From Parachlamydiales bacterium (GTDB lineage: Bacteria > Chlamydiota > Chlamydiia > Chlamydiales > SM23-39): a stretch of DNA of 48,758 bases. The notes beneath the pieces were generated by a model that saw only the letters and a program-made list of their open reading frames with translations, was not told where the DNA came from and ran no database searches. The stretch spans positions 1 through 48,758 of the forward strand of contig JACVQJ010000005.1 in assembly GCA_015661075.1 (NCBI GenBank), written 5' to 3'. Position 1 is the stretch's first letter, and every line of letters starts with the position of its first letter. This document shows positions 16,846-25,311 of the stretch, piece after piece. Made by a program: the position numbers and the translations under genes.

Positions 16846-17249
16846 CGATTTCTCCATTGTTCTTTTAATAATAAAACGACCTCGTGCAAAGGATGCTCGA
16901 GATCGGTTGTGCGCTCTTCAGCTTTCAGCAGAGCCAGAGCCGCATCGTCTGTCTGATTTAGCGAATGAGCGCATTGCGCGGCATAAAAATGCGGATAAGG
17001 GTCGAGTGGGTCGAGCAGGGCGGCCATGGCCCATGCGCGCTCAGCCTCGGCGAAACGGCCGCTTTCCTGACACGACGCTCCCAGGCCAAACCAGAACCGC
17101 TGATCTAGCGGGCTGCGGGCGCACAACACCTGAAACACTTCGGCTGCTTGCGAAAGACTGTTGGCCTGATACAAGGCATAAGCATGCGCATAAAACGATT
17201 CGCAATCGATTTTGGGCGCGACTTTTGCCATTTCAAGCAGTCTTTGCAT
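16824..17249 (-). CDS. LcrH/SycD-family type III secretion chaperone
   Basis: The 141-residue protein is a class II T3S chaperone made of three TPR repeats. The diagnostic run is DQRFWFGLGASCQESGRFAE, followed by AWAMAALLDPLDPYPHFYAA and HSLNQTDDAALALLKAEER, which closely follow SycD/LcrH. Such chaperones keep the two hydrophobic translocators soluble and unfolded in the cytosol before secretion. It lies 5 nt after the first gene of the operon and overlaps the SctE-like gene. Chlamydiae usually have two or more lcrH genes linked to copB/copD; which copy this corresponds to cannot be decided here. Confidence 0.85.
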   Translation of the reverse strand: MQRLLEMAKVAPKIDCESFYAHAYALYQANSLSQAAEVFQVLCARSPLDQRFWFGLGASCQESGRFAEAERAWAMAALLDPLDPYPHFYAAQCAHSLNQTDDAALALLKAEERTTDLEHPLHEVVLLLKEQWRNRCPALMP

Positions 17250-17254
17250 GATTA

Positions 17255-17812
17255 TTACCTGGTCTGTTTGCTGATGATGTGTTCCTTGAGCCGGTCGTCG
17301 TGTTTGATGATCATTCTTAGCGATTCCATGATGGAATTCATGTCGTTGATCGTTACCTGGATTTTAGTTGAGAATATATTCTGCAGTTCGGTTTTGAGCC
17401 GGTCGCTGTGCGAGCCGATCTGAGCCTTGATCTCGTTCATGCGATCGGGAGAGATCTTTTTTTCACTTTTCTGCAGTAGATTGATTCCGTATTTTTCCAG
17501 ATCATGGGCGATTGAGATGATTTCATCGGACAGTTCCACTTCTTTATCGCCGACAGTTAACTTGCCGTTGAGATCGATCAGCTGGCGCATCTGGCCCTGG
17601 ATGTTAGATCCCTCTTCGGCATGTCGATTGAGCTGAACGTGATAATCGTGCTCTCTTTTCAATCCAAGTTGCAAGATTTCCCAAGCCAGATTGGGAAATG
17701 TATCCTTGGCGACTGAATTGGTTTTGATATCCAAAGGCGACGCGACTTGGGTGTCGGTCGAGTTAGGTTCCCGTACATCTGGTACGTTAGTTAGTGTTTC
17801 GAGTGGCTCCAT
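17255..17812 (-). CDS. Coiled-coil protein leading the T3S translocon operon
   Basis: This is a 185-residue soluble protein with predicted long helices (SDRLKTELQNIFSTKIQVTINDMNSI is split across two of them) and a polar, threonine-rich N-terminus of about 35 residues that could be a T3S signal. It starts at ATG 17812 with a strong ggagga ribosome binding site. It is the first gene before the LcrH chaperone, the place that the needle-tip gene lcrV holds in Yersinia. I do not recognise the family; tip protein, co-chaperone or secreted effector are all possible. There are no cysteines and no membrane segment. Confidence 0.6.
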   Translation of the reverse strand: MEPLETLTNVPDVREPNSTDTQVASPLDIKTNSVAKDTFPNLAWEILQLGLKREHDYHVQLNRHAEEGSNIQGQMRQLIDLNGKLTVGDKEVELSDEIISIAHDLEKYGINLLQKSEKKISPDRMNEIKAQIGSHSDRLKTELQNIFSTKIQVTINDMNSIMESLRMIIKHDDRLKEHIISKQTR

Positions 17813-17845
17813 TTTATTCCTCCAGGTTATCAGCCGAACGTCTTT

Positions 17846-17874
17846 ATCATAGAATTCGGCTTTCTTTTTCGCAA
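17846..17874 (-). promoter_or_regulatory. Probable sigma66/sigma70-type promoter of the T3S operon
   Basis: On the minus strand TTGCGA (17874-17869) and TATGAT (17851-17846) are spaced by exactly 17 nt, about 34 nt upstream of the ATG at 17812. A 7-bp inverted repeat (agccgaa / ttcggct) sits within the transcribed leader and spacer region. Confidence 0.5.
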
Positions 17875-17977
17875 TACCACAAATTATTTGAACTTAATGA
17901 CTTGGCATATTTTTTTTGAATCCGTCATGCAAATCAAAATTTAACAAGGGGGATTAGCGTAATTGAAAATAAGATTT

Positions 17978-20900
17978 TTAGTAATTCAAATTCCACTTGA
18001 TGGTGAATTTTCCCTGCTCCTGCACTTGCTGGGATTCGGCCTGGAAGATAAAGCCGTTGGTCAGATCGACCTCAATGCCGAGATTGGTGCTGCCGCCCTC
18101 CGGCCCCTGGCTGACAGAAACTAACACGCCGCGAGTGACGTATTTGCCGACCTGCAATGCGATCGATTCTCCGCCATCAGGGCCGATCGGGGTAGCGACG
18201 ATTCGAAGGCGGTCGATGCCGAGGGAGCGGCGCGTATTTTCAAAAACATTCGATGCGCCGCCGGAGAAAGTTTCCAGCGAATTGACGAGCTGGGCGGCTT
18301 GCAGGGCATCGATTTGAGAAAAATCCTGGCCAAAAAGAAGGTGGGCCAGAATCGATCCCATCGGCAGTGCCGGCGTTGATTGGAAAGAGATTTGCGGGCT
18401 GTTGATCGGACCTTTGAGGCGCGCCAGGATAGTCAAATCCTGCATAACCATCTGGCCGGCCAAATTCAAAAAGGGCATTTCGTGGGGACGTCCGCTGAAT
18501 GTGAGCGATCCTTCCGACAGTTGAAATGACCTTCCCGCAAAAGTGAATTTCCCCTCCATCATTTCGAGCTGGCCTTTGGCTTCGATGTCGGTATAGGTTC
18601 CGCCCAATTGGAAATTGCCCTTCCATTCGGAAGATAGGCCGCGGCCTGTTACGAAGATGCCGTTGGGTGCATAGACATGCAAATCGAGGAAGATCGGATA
18701 CGGCTTGGGGCGATGGGACCGCTCTTCATCGGGAATGGGTTTCGGCGCATTGATATATTTGACTTGCAGATGGGGCAATTGATGGGGAATGGGCTCAGCG
18801 ATGGACAGATCGGTCTCCAAAATGGCCGCTTGCGCATTCACGCGGGCCGAATCGAGATTTCCGATGATCTGGACAGTTCCTCCGGCCTCCGCTCGCATCC
18901 ATTGGATGTCCGCGACGTTGAGTCGGGAAAATTCCCCATCGAACTGAAAGGGAAAGCGGTCGCTCGCGGCTGCATGCCAGGCGCCTTTCAATGACAAATG
19001 CCCTTTTTTCTCGCTATCTTGTGCTGTTAGGGAGCGTAAACGAAGCGAATTGCGCTCTCCGATGATTTCCGCCTGGATGTTCTGGAGAGTCAGGCCGCTG
19101 TAATAGTTTTCATATCGACCATTGGTCAGACGGCAAAAGCCGTCTATCGCCGGCTGGCTGAGATCGTTCGATAGCGACAGATCGCACTCGCAGGTTCCTT
19201 CCAGCCAATGGGCGCCGAGATCGAAAAAGTCGAGCAGTTCATCGATCTGGCCCTTCATGGCCAGGTGGGCCGATGCATTTGCCTGGGTTTGAATGTTTGC
19301 ATGGAATGGATGCAGGAAAACCGTCATGGGCAGATCGGCTGTTAAAGAAAAGTGCGATGATCCTCTCACTTGCAAACCCAGATCGCACGCCAGCCGGTTA
19401 TTTTCCAGTTTGGCATCGATGTGGCCGTGGGCTCGCAGGGGATCTGCTTCCTGCAGGTTGGCGATCTCGACATCGAGTAGTTTCGCACGGATCGTTCCTG
19501 ATGCGCCGTGATTGCCTTCAAAAACATTGGCATCGAGGTCGATCATCCCTTTGACCGAAAGATTGAGCGGATTGATCGATAGAAAATCGATTGGAAAGTG
19601 ATCGAGGCGCAGGCGTGCCGTTGTATCCTTGGCATTTTTGTCGATGCCGGCTTCCAATAATGCGTCGCCGATTGTGATCGACAGATCTTTTAATTGCATC
19701 ACTTGCGGGCCGGCTTTGAGCGAAGTGGGGTTGGTCAGCTTGAGTGGATGGCCAAACAGAGATCCAGACATCTCCTGGAGCTGAATGAAAAATTGCGGCT
19801 GATCGTAGCGCCATGATCCATCAATGGCCAGCTCGAATGGATCTTTCCAAATCCCTTCCGCTGCAAACTGAATCGGCCCCCCGCCGTCCGTACTCGTCGT
19901 CTGGATGGTGGCCGTTTCCATGAGAAGCGTTTTCCAATGCCCTCGCTGGATCTCGGCATAGGCATGGCCGATCGGGTGAAGGATCGAGCCAGTCAGGTTG
20001 GCGTAGAAAAAGGCCTTTTCGATCTGGGCGTCAAAGTAAAACAGATCCGCTCCCTTCATGTCAATTTCGGTCAGCTGCGATTTTGCATCTTCGATTTTGA
20101 GGCGGATCGACGCATCGATGCTCCCATAAAAAGGCGTATTCAGTTGATGCAGATTACTGATTTGCGCGCTCAGATCGCCGGTAAAAAGAAAATCAGGGAA
20201 GATCGCAAGACGGCCCTCGATTTGGGCGGCGGGACAGTGGACGGACAGATTCTCGATTTGCAATGACTGCATTTGGGGCCAGAGTAGATCGCACTGGGCC
20301 TCCCAGGGTTGGCTCAAAGCCGATGCGAGAAGAGTGAGATGGGCGCTCTCTTTTTGGATCTGCAGATTGGCCTGGATTTGTTCGGCATGCAATTGATCCC
20401 ATGAGAGTCGAGGAGCTGAAAATGATAGAGTACCTACACCTGGCTCGTTCATTTGCAGATGGCCCTGGAATTTTGCGTCCAATAGCGGGAGAGGACTGTG
20501 GGGATTTTGCACGCCTAAGCTGAGCGATGTATGGCTGATTTGCCCATCGGCATCGATGGATATTGAGCCTGTGGCGCTGAGATATTCGTTATGGGCATCG
20601 ATACGGGTAAGATGGATATGGGGCGATCGTTCCCATACTGAGAAAAATTGCCAGGAGCCTTTGGCAAAATCCTGAACAATTTCGGGCGCGGAAACATCAT
20701 CGATATCGACCTGGCCGCGGATCAGTCCCTTTAGTTTTGAATGAACCGGATAACCGAACATCGCATCCCATGGGCCTTTCGCATAGAAATGAATCTCTCC
20801 ATTCGCCGTAAACGGCAGATCGATCGGAGAAATGGCATTTAATGATGGCGAGGAGATGTCCAGCTTGAGCTGTGTCTGACGGCTTGGGCGCAAATAAAAG

Positions 20901-21457
20901 GCGAACTGGGCGTTGGCATGGGCCAGTTCGGGAAAGCGGATATCGAGTTTGGCAAACGCCATGCGTAAACGCCGTCCGATCTGGATCTGTCCGTCAATGT
21001 CGGCCTTGAATGCGATGTGGGGAATGCTCACGCGGGTCAGTTTTAAGTGGGGAGCATTGAGCTTCCAGGCGATCAATTTTCTTTTCGGCCGCTCAATCGG
21101 CCCGGTCGATGTCGGTCCCGGCGTCCAAGCGATTCCATCGGCGCGCAACTGCGTGAAATCGATCTCTTTTTTGAGGAGGCGAAGCAGGGAAATCTTTGCC
21201 TGGAGCTCATCGATGGCGATGACATCATTGCCCGGAGATTGGAGATGGATGGAGCGAAGAGTTAATTCGTTGGGAAGAGCGCCTTCGATCTCTTTGACGC
21301 TGGCCTGCCAGCCGTTTTCTTTCAGGGCCTCGGTCAGATAGGAGAGGATTTTTGCCTGGCCCCAGCGGCTATGCATCGCGATTAGAAAAATGCCGCTGAG
21401 AGAAAAGAGCGCCAGCAGGATCACCCCGATGACGAATACCCATTTTTTATAGTTCAT
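17978..21457 (-). CDS. tamB: TamB-like translocation and assembly module protein
   Basis: The product is 1159 residues with an N-terminal signal anchor (WVFVIGVILLALFSLSGIFL). A long series of beta-strand repeats in the AsmA/TamB style follows, typical of a hydrophobic-groove bridge across the periplasm. The C-terminal DUF490 region is clear: GKFTFAGRSFQLSEGSLTF, LNLAGQMVMQDLTILARLKG, ILAHLLFGQDFSQID, and a beta-barrel-like tail ending KFTIKWNLNY. TamB works with TamA in outer-membrane protein insertion and, for TamB-like proteins generally, in phospholipid transport to the outer membrane. The ATG at 21457 is preferred as agga lies six nt upstream. It starts 8 nt downstream of the tamA stop. 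Confidence 0.9.
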   Translation of the reverse strand: MNYKKWVFVIGVILLALFSLSGIFLIAMHSRWGQAKILSYLTEALKENGWQASVKEIEGALPNELTLRSIHLQSPGNDVIAIDELQAKISLLRLLKKEIDFTQLRADGIAWTPGPTSTGPIERPKRKLIAWKLNAPHLKLTRVSIPHIAFKADIDGQIQIGRRLRMAFAKLDIRFPELAHANAQFAFYLRPSRQTQLKLDISSPSLNAISPIDLPFTANGEIHFYAKGPWDAMFGYPVHSKLKGLIRGQVDIDDVSAPEIVQDFAKGSWQFFSVWERSPHIHLTRIDAHNEYLSATGSISIDADGQISHTSLSLGVQNPHSPLPLLDAKFQGHLQMNEPGVGTLSFSAPRLSWDQLHAEQIQANLQIQKESAHLTLLASALSQPWEAQCDLLWPQMQSLQIENLSVHCPAAQIEGRLAIFPDFLFTGDLSAQISNLHQLNTPFYGSIDASIRLKIEDAKSQLTEIDMKGADLFYFDAQIEKAFFYANLTGSILHPIGHAYAEIQRGHWKTLLMETATIQTTSTDGGGPIQFAAEGIWKDPFELAIDGSWRYDQPQFFIQLQEMSGSLFGHPLKLTNPTSLKAGPQVMQLKDLSITIGDALLEAGIDKNAKDTTARLRLDHFPIDFLSINPLNLSVKGMIDLDANVFEGNHGASGTIRAKLLDVEIANLQEADPLRAHGHIDAKLENNRLACDLGLQVRGSSHFSLTADLPMTVFLHPFHANIQTQANASAHLAMKGQIDELLDFFDLGAHWLEGTCECDLSLSNDLSQPAIDGFCRLTNGRYENYYSGLTLQNIQAEIIGERNSLRLRSLTAQDSEKKGHLSLKGAWHAAASDRFPFQFDGEFSRLNVADIQWMRAEAGGTVQIIGNLDSARVNAQAAILETDLSIAEPIPHQLPHLQVKYINAPKPIPDEERSHRPKPYPIFLDLHVYAPNGIFVTGRGLSSEWKGNFQLGGTYTDIEAKGQLEMMEGKFTFAGRSFQLSEGSLTFSGRPHEMPFLNLAGQMVMQDLTILARLKGPINSPQISFQSTPALPMGSILAHLLFGQDFSQIDALQAAQLVNSLETFSGGASNVFENTRRSLGIDRLRIVATPIGPDGGESIALQVGKYVTRGVLVSVSQGPEGGSTNLGIEVDLTNGFIFQAESQQVQEQGKFTIKWNLNY

Positions 21458-21465
21458 AGCCATTC

Positions 21466-23253
21466 CTAAAAACATTGCCCGATGCTTGCATATACTTTGC
21501 CCCAGCTGTCGAGGTTTTTGCGTTTTTCGAGAGGAAATCCGATGTCGAGTCGTAGAGGGCCGAAAAACGTAAAATAGCGCAGGCCTCCGCCCACCGATTT
21601 ATACCATTTCGCATGGACTTGGGGCCATTCGTTGTGAGTAACGGTTCCAAAGTCGGCAAAAGGCACGATTCCGATGCTTTTCGTGACGCGGAAGCGCAAT
21701 TCGACGGTGGTGAAGATGGCCGACCTGCCGCCGGACGGCGTGTCGCGATCCGTCTTGCCTCTTTTGCGCGCCAGCGGGCTGACGGTTTTATAGCCATATC
21801 CGCGCAAATCGTCCTCCGAGCCGCCAAGAAACAGTTTGGGCAGCGGGATTGATTGTTGCTTGGCTCCGGCGATCGATCCGAACAGCGCGTGGAGAGCCAA
21901 AATGACTTTTCTTTCTTTCGTCAGCGGAATATAGAAATTGCCGGTGAGCTTTTGCTTCACATAGCGAATGGATTCATCGTTCATGGATTGATAGGGCGTT
22001 CCCGAATAGGCGATACTGAAGCCTTTTGTCGGATCCAGCGGGGCGTCGGCTGTCGAGTATTTGAAATAGACAGGGAGCCCCAAAACAAAATAATGGCCGT
22101 TATTGACGCTCTTGTGAACGCTGATGTATTCGCCTTTCAAGCCGATGGAGCCCGTGGCGTTTTCATTGAACTGGCGCTCGATGCGGTTGGACTCGAGATA
22201 GGTAAATGCGCGATACGCGACAATGTTTTCGCGGCTGGCCAGTCCCAGAGCGCTCAGCTGCTGATCGATCCGGAAAAAGTCGGGTTTGCGGTATGTCATT
22301 GTCCCCGCGACGAAACGCTTGGACACGTTCCCTTCCAGGCTCAAATACTCTCCCATGCCTCGCAGATTGCGGTGAGTCCAGCAGATTGTGCCGCCGGGCC
22401 CGTCGACCGTCGCGTAGAACAAACCCACACTGATGCTGCGGTGCTTGGCTTCTGCCAGACGCACCTTCATCGACAACTCGCCGGCCTCGTCGAGCTCTTC
22501 GGCGTGCGTGATCATTACAGAGCTGAAGAGATCGCTTTTTAAAAGGCGGCTTTGGGTCGCATCGACGAGATCCATGTTGAAGACATCGCCCTCTTTCCAC
22601 TCCATTTTGCGCTCGATGAAGCGGGGATTGACGGTTTTCAGCCCGAAAAATGTGATCGGCCCAAACTTGGCGAGAGGTCCTTCCTTGACGCATACACCCG
22701 CATCGACTTTTTTACTCTCCATATCGACGAGGACGCGGCGCTTATCGATCACGGCCAGAGGATAGCCGCATCGCGCCAGTTGAACGAGAAGAGCTGATTC
22801 GGCATTGATGATCGACACTGAATCGGCGGCCTGGCCGATGTGGAGATTTAGGGATTTTAATGAAATATCGCTACAGCGGGGGACGGGATGAGAGTTGGGG
22901 CAGTCGCCATAAAAAATCTCGTAGGACGCTAACGGATAGACGGGGCCGGGGTGGATTTTGAAATCGATAGTGATTGAGCCGTCCTCGCTGATGATGTCAT
23001 AGTCGATCGATGCGTCGTAATAGGCGTAGGCCTTCATCACCTGGAGTAGCTGGGGGATGTCTCCTTTGACGCGGTATTGCAGCCCGTTGAACGAGGCGGG
23101 CGGACGGTTCTTGAGTAAGATCAGATCGGAGGCGTTTTTCAGCTCTTCGAGGACATCCGGACGATCCAGTCCCGAAAAACGGACGTCGTATTGCAGCTTG
23201 GCCGCCCAAATGCTCAAAGGAAAGAGAACAAGTAAAAAAAACGGTCGTTTCAC
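21466..23253 (-). CDS. tamA: TamA-like outer membrane protein (Omp85 family)
   Basis: The 595-residue protein has a signal peptide (MKRPFFLLVLFPLSIWAA) and about three POTRA domains (to residue 270), including GPITFFGLKTVNPRFIE, a typical POTRA strand set. A 16-strand barrel follows. Barrel signatures include GGSEDDLRGYGYKTVSP (the conserved loop-6 RGY motif), PFADFGTV, and a terminal strand ending in phenylalanine (ASIGQCF) for BAM recognition. The length matches TamA (577 in E. coli) rather than BamA (about 800). It is the first gene of a tamA-tamB pair. The region upstream carries a partial duplicate of the FliO-like gene's 3' end. Confidence 0.88.
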   Translation of the reverse strand: MKRPFFLLVLFPLSIWAAKLQYDVRFSGLDRPDVLEELKNASDLILLKNRPPASFNGLQYRVKGDIPQLLQVMKAYAYYDASIDYDIISEDGSITIDFKIHPGPVYPLASYEIFYGDCPNSHPVPRCSDISLKSLNLHIGQAADSVSIINAESALLVQLARCGYPLAVIDKRRVLVDMESKKVDAGVCVKEGPLAKFGPITFFGLKTVNPRFIERKMEWKEGDVFNMDLVDATQSRLLKSDLFSSVMITHAEELDEAGELSMKVRLAEAKHRSISVGLFYATVDGPGGTICWTHRNLRGMGEYLSLEGNVSKRFVAGTMTYRKPDFFRIDQQLSALGLASRENIVAYRAFTYLESNRIERQFNENATGSIGLKGEYISVHKSVNNGHYFVLGLPVYFKYSTADAPLDPTKGFSIAYSGTPYQSMNDESIRYVKQKLTGNFYIPLTKERKVILALHALFGSIAGAKQQSIPLPKLFLGGSEDDLRGYGYKTVSPLARKRGKTDRDTPSGGRSAIFTTVELRFRVTKSIGIVPFADFGTVTHNEWPQVHAKWYKSVGGGLRYFTFFGPLRLDIGFPLEKRKNLDSWGKVYASIGQCF

Positions 23254-23324
23254 TACTGCCGCTGCATTGCTACCATCCCGGGATATTGCAAAAAAATATT
23301 TGACAGGTCAAGGCACAATTCGAT

Positions 23325-23415
23325 AATCCCCAGGCAGCTCTTATTTTTGGGGAGATTCTTCGTCGAATTCAATAGGGACTTCCCGCCAGGTTTGCAGGCG
23401 CCGGATCTCGAGCTG
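23325..23415. repeat. Partial copy of the FliO-like gene 3' end (copy 1)
   Basis: This 91-bp stretch matches 23999-24089 with only three mismatches. It carries the last 24 or so codons and the stop of the minus-strand FliO-like gene, plus about 16 bp downstream. It lies between tamA and the unknown ORF at 23463, so it is either the scar of a duplication or one flank of an inserted segment. Confidence 0.9.
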
Positions 23416-23462
23416 TGGTATGATGGGCATTTATTGGTGTGGTGAATTTTTGGGAGGTAGTC

Positions 23463-23840
23463 ATGATAAGGACAAAAGCATTATTTTGCATAAACACTAG
23501 TATTGTGTCTTCTGTTACTCGAGGAACTAAATCAGCCGATAAGTCACCTCAGCGTATAACAAACATTGTCAGCAAGAAACTCCTAGATGGGGGGCAACAT
23601 ATGAGATCAGAGTCTAGAAAGCCTACGTCGTTAAAGCGTGATGCGAAGCTTCTGTCGTTGGAAGAGTATATAATGAAACATGTTGACTCTTTCGAACAAT
23701 ATTTGGCGAAATATCAATCTTCTTTCCCAGATCTATCCGAGGAAGAGCATAAAGAACTTCATCGAAAAGAGAGTAGCTGCAGATACCGAAGTTATATACG
23801 AGCAGAAACCACAGGAAACGATCCCGGAACTATATTTTAG
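23463..23840 (+). CDS. Small basic ORF between duplicated flanks, unknown function
   Basis: The product has 125 residues from the ATG at 23463, which has a good ggaggt ribosome binding site. It is lysine/arginine-rich, with a central helical segment (KLLSLEEYIMKHVDSFEQYL) and no membrane helix. I do not recognise it. It is the only ORF in the 583-bp stretch that separates the two copies of the FliO 3' end. Its AT-rich, basic character differs from its neighbours, which suggests acquired DNA. It could be a small secreted or DNA/RNA-binding protein, or a decaying passenger. Confidence 0.45.
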   Translation: MIRTKALFCINTSIVSSVTRGTKSADKSPQRITNIVSKKLLDGGQHMRSESRKPTSLKRDAKLLSLEEYIMKHVDSFEQYLAKYQSSFPDLSEEEHKELHRKESSCRYRSYIRAETTGNDPGTIF

Positions 23841-23961
23841 TAGTAATGGTTGGTGAAATTTGACTGCAAAAAAGACACGTCCCGCCGAGAGCAAATATGC
23901 GAGGCAGGCGACCCTAAAAATTGCTATTGATGATGAATTCGGTGTTTTTCCCACAGGGACA

Positions 23962-23986
23962 AAAAAAGGCGCGGGTTTATCCGCGC
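23962..23986 (-). terminator. Rho-independent terminator downstream of the FliO-like gene
   Basis: Read on the minus strand, gcgcgg pairs with ccgcgc around a 6-nt loop and is followed directly by a run of seven Ts. It sits about 30 nt after the FliO-like stop codon, outside the duplicated 91 bp. Confidence 0.75.
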
Positions 23987-23998
23987 GATTTGTTGAAA

Positions 23999-24089
23999 AA
24001 TCCCCAGGCGGCTCTTATTTTTGGGGAGATTCTTCGTCGAATTGAATAGGGATTTCCCGCCAGGTTTGCAGGCGCCGGATCTCGAGCTG
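23999..24089. repeat. FliO-like gene 3' end (copy 2, intact gene)
   Basis: This is the resident copy of the 91-bp direct repeat; it is in frame with the full FliO-like gene. See 23325-23415 for the partial copy. The three mismatches show the duplication is not brand new. Confidence 0.9.
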
Positions 24090-24404
24090 CGATTCGGCGA
24101 GAAGAACCTTTTGCCCTTCGACCTCGACGAGATAGAGCATGGATTTGGGGCTGATCATCCGCTTTTCGATGATTTTGATGGAGTCGGTACCGACTCCCTT
24201 TTTAAGCCGTGTCTGAATGAGGCGTCGTAAAAACCAATATGAGACGAAAAGCAGCGCGATCAGTGCGAACATCGTCAAAAACATTTTTATGATGGCCGAG
24301 CCGTAATCGCCGGGTGGAATTTCGGGAATGGGAAGCTCTTGTGAGATCGGATCGCCATTTGCATCGGCGGAAAAAACGGTTTTGCCAGCTAGCCAAAAAT
24401 ACAT
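24015..24404 (-). CDS. FliO/MopB-like membrane protein
   Basis: This is a roughly 129-residue protein with a hydrophobic helix (MFLTMFALIALLFVSYWFL) followed by a basic turn (RRLIQTRLKK) and a soluble tail. The tail reads SIKIIEKRMISPKSMLYLVE and VEGQKVLLAESQLEIRRL, which is the FliO pattern (IKVLERxxLGPKxxLxLVEVGxxxLLLG). FliO assists assembly of the flagellar type III export gate FliPQR. Chlamydiae lack flagella but carry flagellar-type T3S components, so a role in T3S assembly is plausible. The start at 24404 is uncertain: upstream in-frame codons overlap the HAD gene. It is divergent from that gene. Confidence 0.6.
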   Translation of the reverse strand: MYFWLAGKTVFSADANGDPISQELPIPEIPPGDYGSAIIKMFLTMFALIALLFVSYWFLRRLIQTRLKKGVGTDSIKIIEKRMISPKSMLYLVEVEGQKVLLAESQLEIRRLQTWREIPIQFDEESPQK

Positions 24405-24450
24405 ATGTTCAAACCATGAATTGTGAATTTCGTATATACTTATCGTTCCT

Positions 24451-25311
24451 ATGAGCCAAAAAAACAATTACTTTTTAGGTTGGATCGCCCTCGACGTCGA
24501 CGGAACGATCACTCTGGAGACATACACAATCCCCGATCCGGTCGTTCAATATTTGCGCAGCTGCGTGGAAAAAGGGTGGCGGATCGCGATCGTAACGGGG
24601 CGGCCGATGTCATTGGCCCTGCTGCCGCTCAAAACATTTGATTTTCCTCACCTGGTTTTGGCGCAAAACGGAACGATCGCCATGGAAATGCCCGGGAAAA
24701 TCCATCTATTCAATCAATATTTCCCCGCATCGAGCCTTCGAAAAATCGAGGATGCCTACGAGGGCACTGAGGGCGATTTTGTCGTCTACAGCGGTTATGA
24801 AAATCGCGATATCATCTATTGGCGTTCCAAAAGATGCACATCCGAGCAGGCCAAATATATCGAAATGGCGGGCCAGCTCTATGGAGAAAAACCGGTCGCC
24901 ATCGATTCTTTTGACGAGATTGCCCCATCGAGCCTCCCTCTGGTCAAATGCTTTGGAACTCTGACGGAAATGCAGAGAGTCGATAACAATCTGCAAAAAA
25001 ACGGACTTTTTCATACTACGCTGATCCGCGATCCCCATATTGAAAACCAGTATCTTTTGCTCGTCACGGATGCACAAGCATCCAAGGGGCTGTCGCTGAA
25101 ACGGGCCATTGCCCGGTATGGGGATCCTAAAACGGTGATTGCCGCGGGCGACGATGAAAATGATAAAAGCCTCTTGGATGCGGCTGATATTAAAATTGCG
25201 ATGGCCCATGCGCCTGAAAGCCTCACGAGCATGGCCCATTTCATTGCCCCGCCCACTCGTGAGTTTGGTATCGTGACAGCTCTTGAAATGGCCCTCAAAC
25301 ATGGAAAATAA
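24451..25311 (+). CDS. HAD-superfamily phosphatase, Cof-type
   Basis: The 286-residue protein has all four HAD motifs: DVDGTIT (Asp15 and Asp17), VTGRP (motif II Thr), a lysine in ASKGLSLKRA (motif III) and GDDENDKSLL (motif IV). The large cap between motifs II and III places it in the Cof/C2B group, which dephosphorylates sugar phosphates, nucleotides or cofactors. Chlamydia species carry a HAD hydrolase near fabI; here fabI lies 5.3 kb downstream on the other strand. The ATG is close to a TATACT box (24433-24438), so the mRNA leader may be very short. It overlaps the next gene by 11 nt. Confidence 0.85.
   Translation: MSQKNNYFLGWIALDVDGTITLETYTIPDPVVQYLRSCVEKGWRIAIVTGRPMSLALLPLKTFDFPHLVLAQNGTIAMEMPGKIHLFNQYFPASSLRKIEDAYEGTEGDFVVYSGYENRDIIYWRSKRCTSEQAKYIEMAGQLYGEKPVAIDSFDEIAPSSLPLVKCFGTLTEMQRVDNNLQKNGLFHTTLIRDPHIENQYLLLVTDAQASKGLSLKRAIARYGDPKTVIAAGDDENDKSLLDAADIKIAMAHAPESLTSMAHFIAPPTREFGIVTALEMALKHGK

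Noticed and set aside
21853..22542. 229-codon frame antisense to tamA
   Set aside because: TamA is clearly coding here; the antisense frame has no start signal or family pattern.
23351..23361. ggagattcttc word shared by both window-end hairpins and the FliO 3' end copies
   Set aside because: In the FliO copies it is coding sequence without a hairpin, so the match with the window-end hairpins is probably chance.
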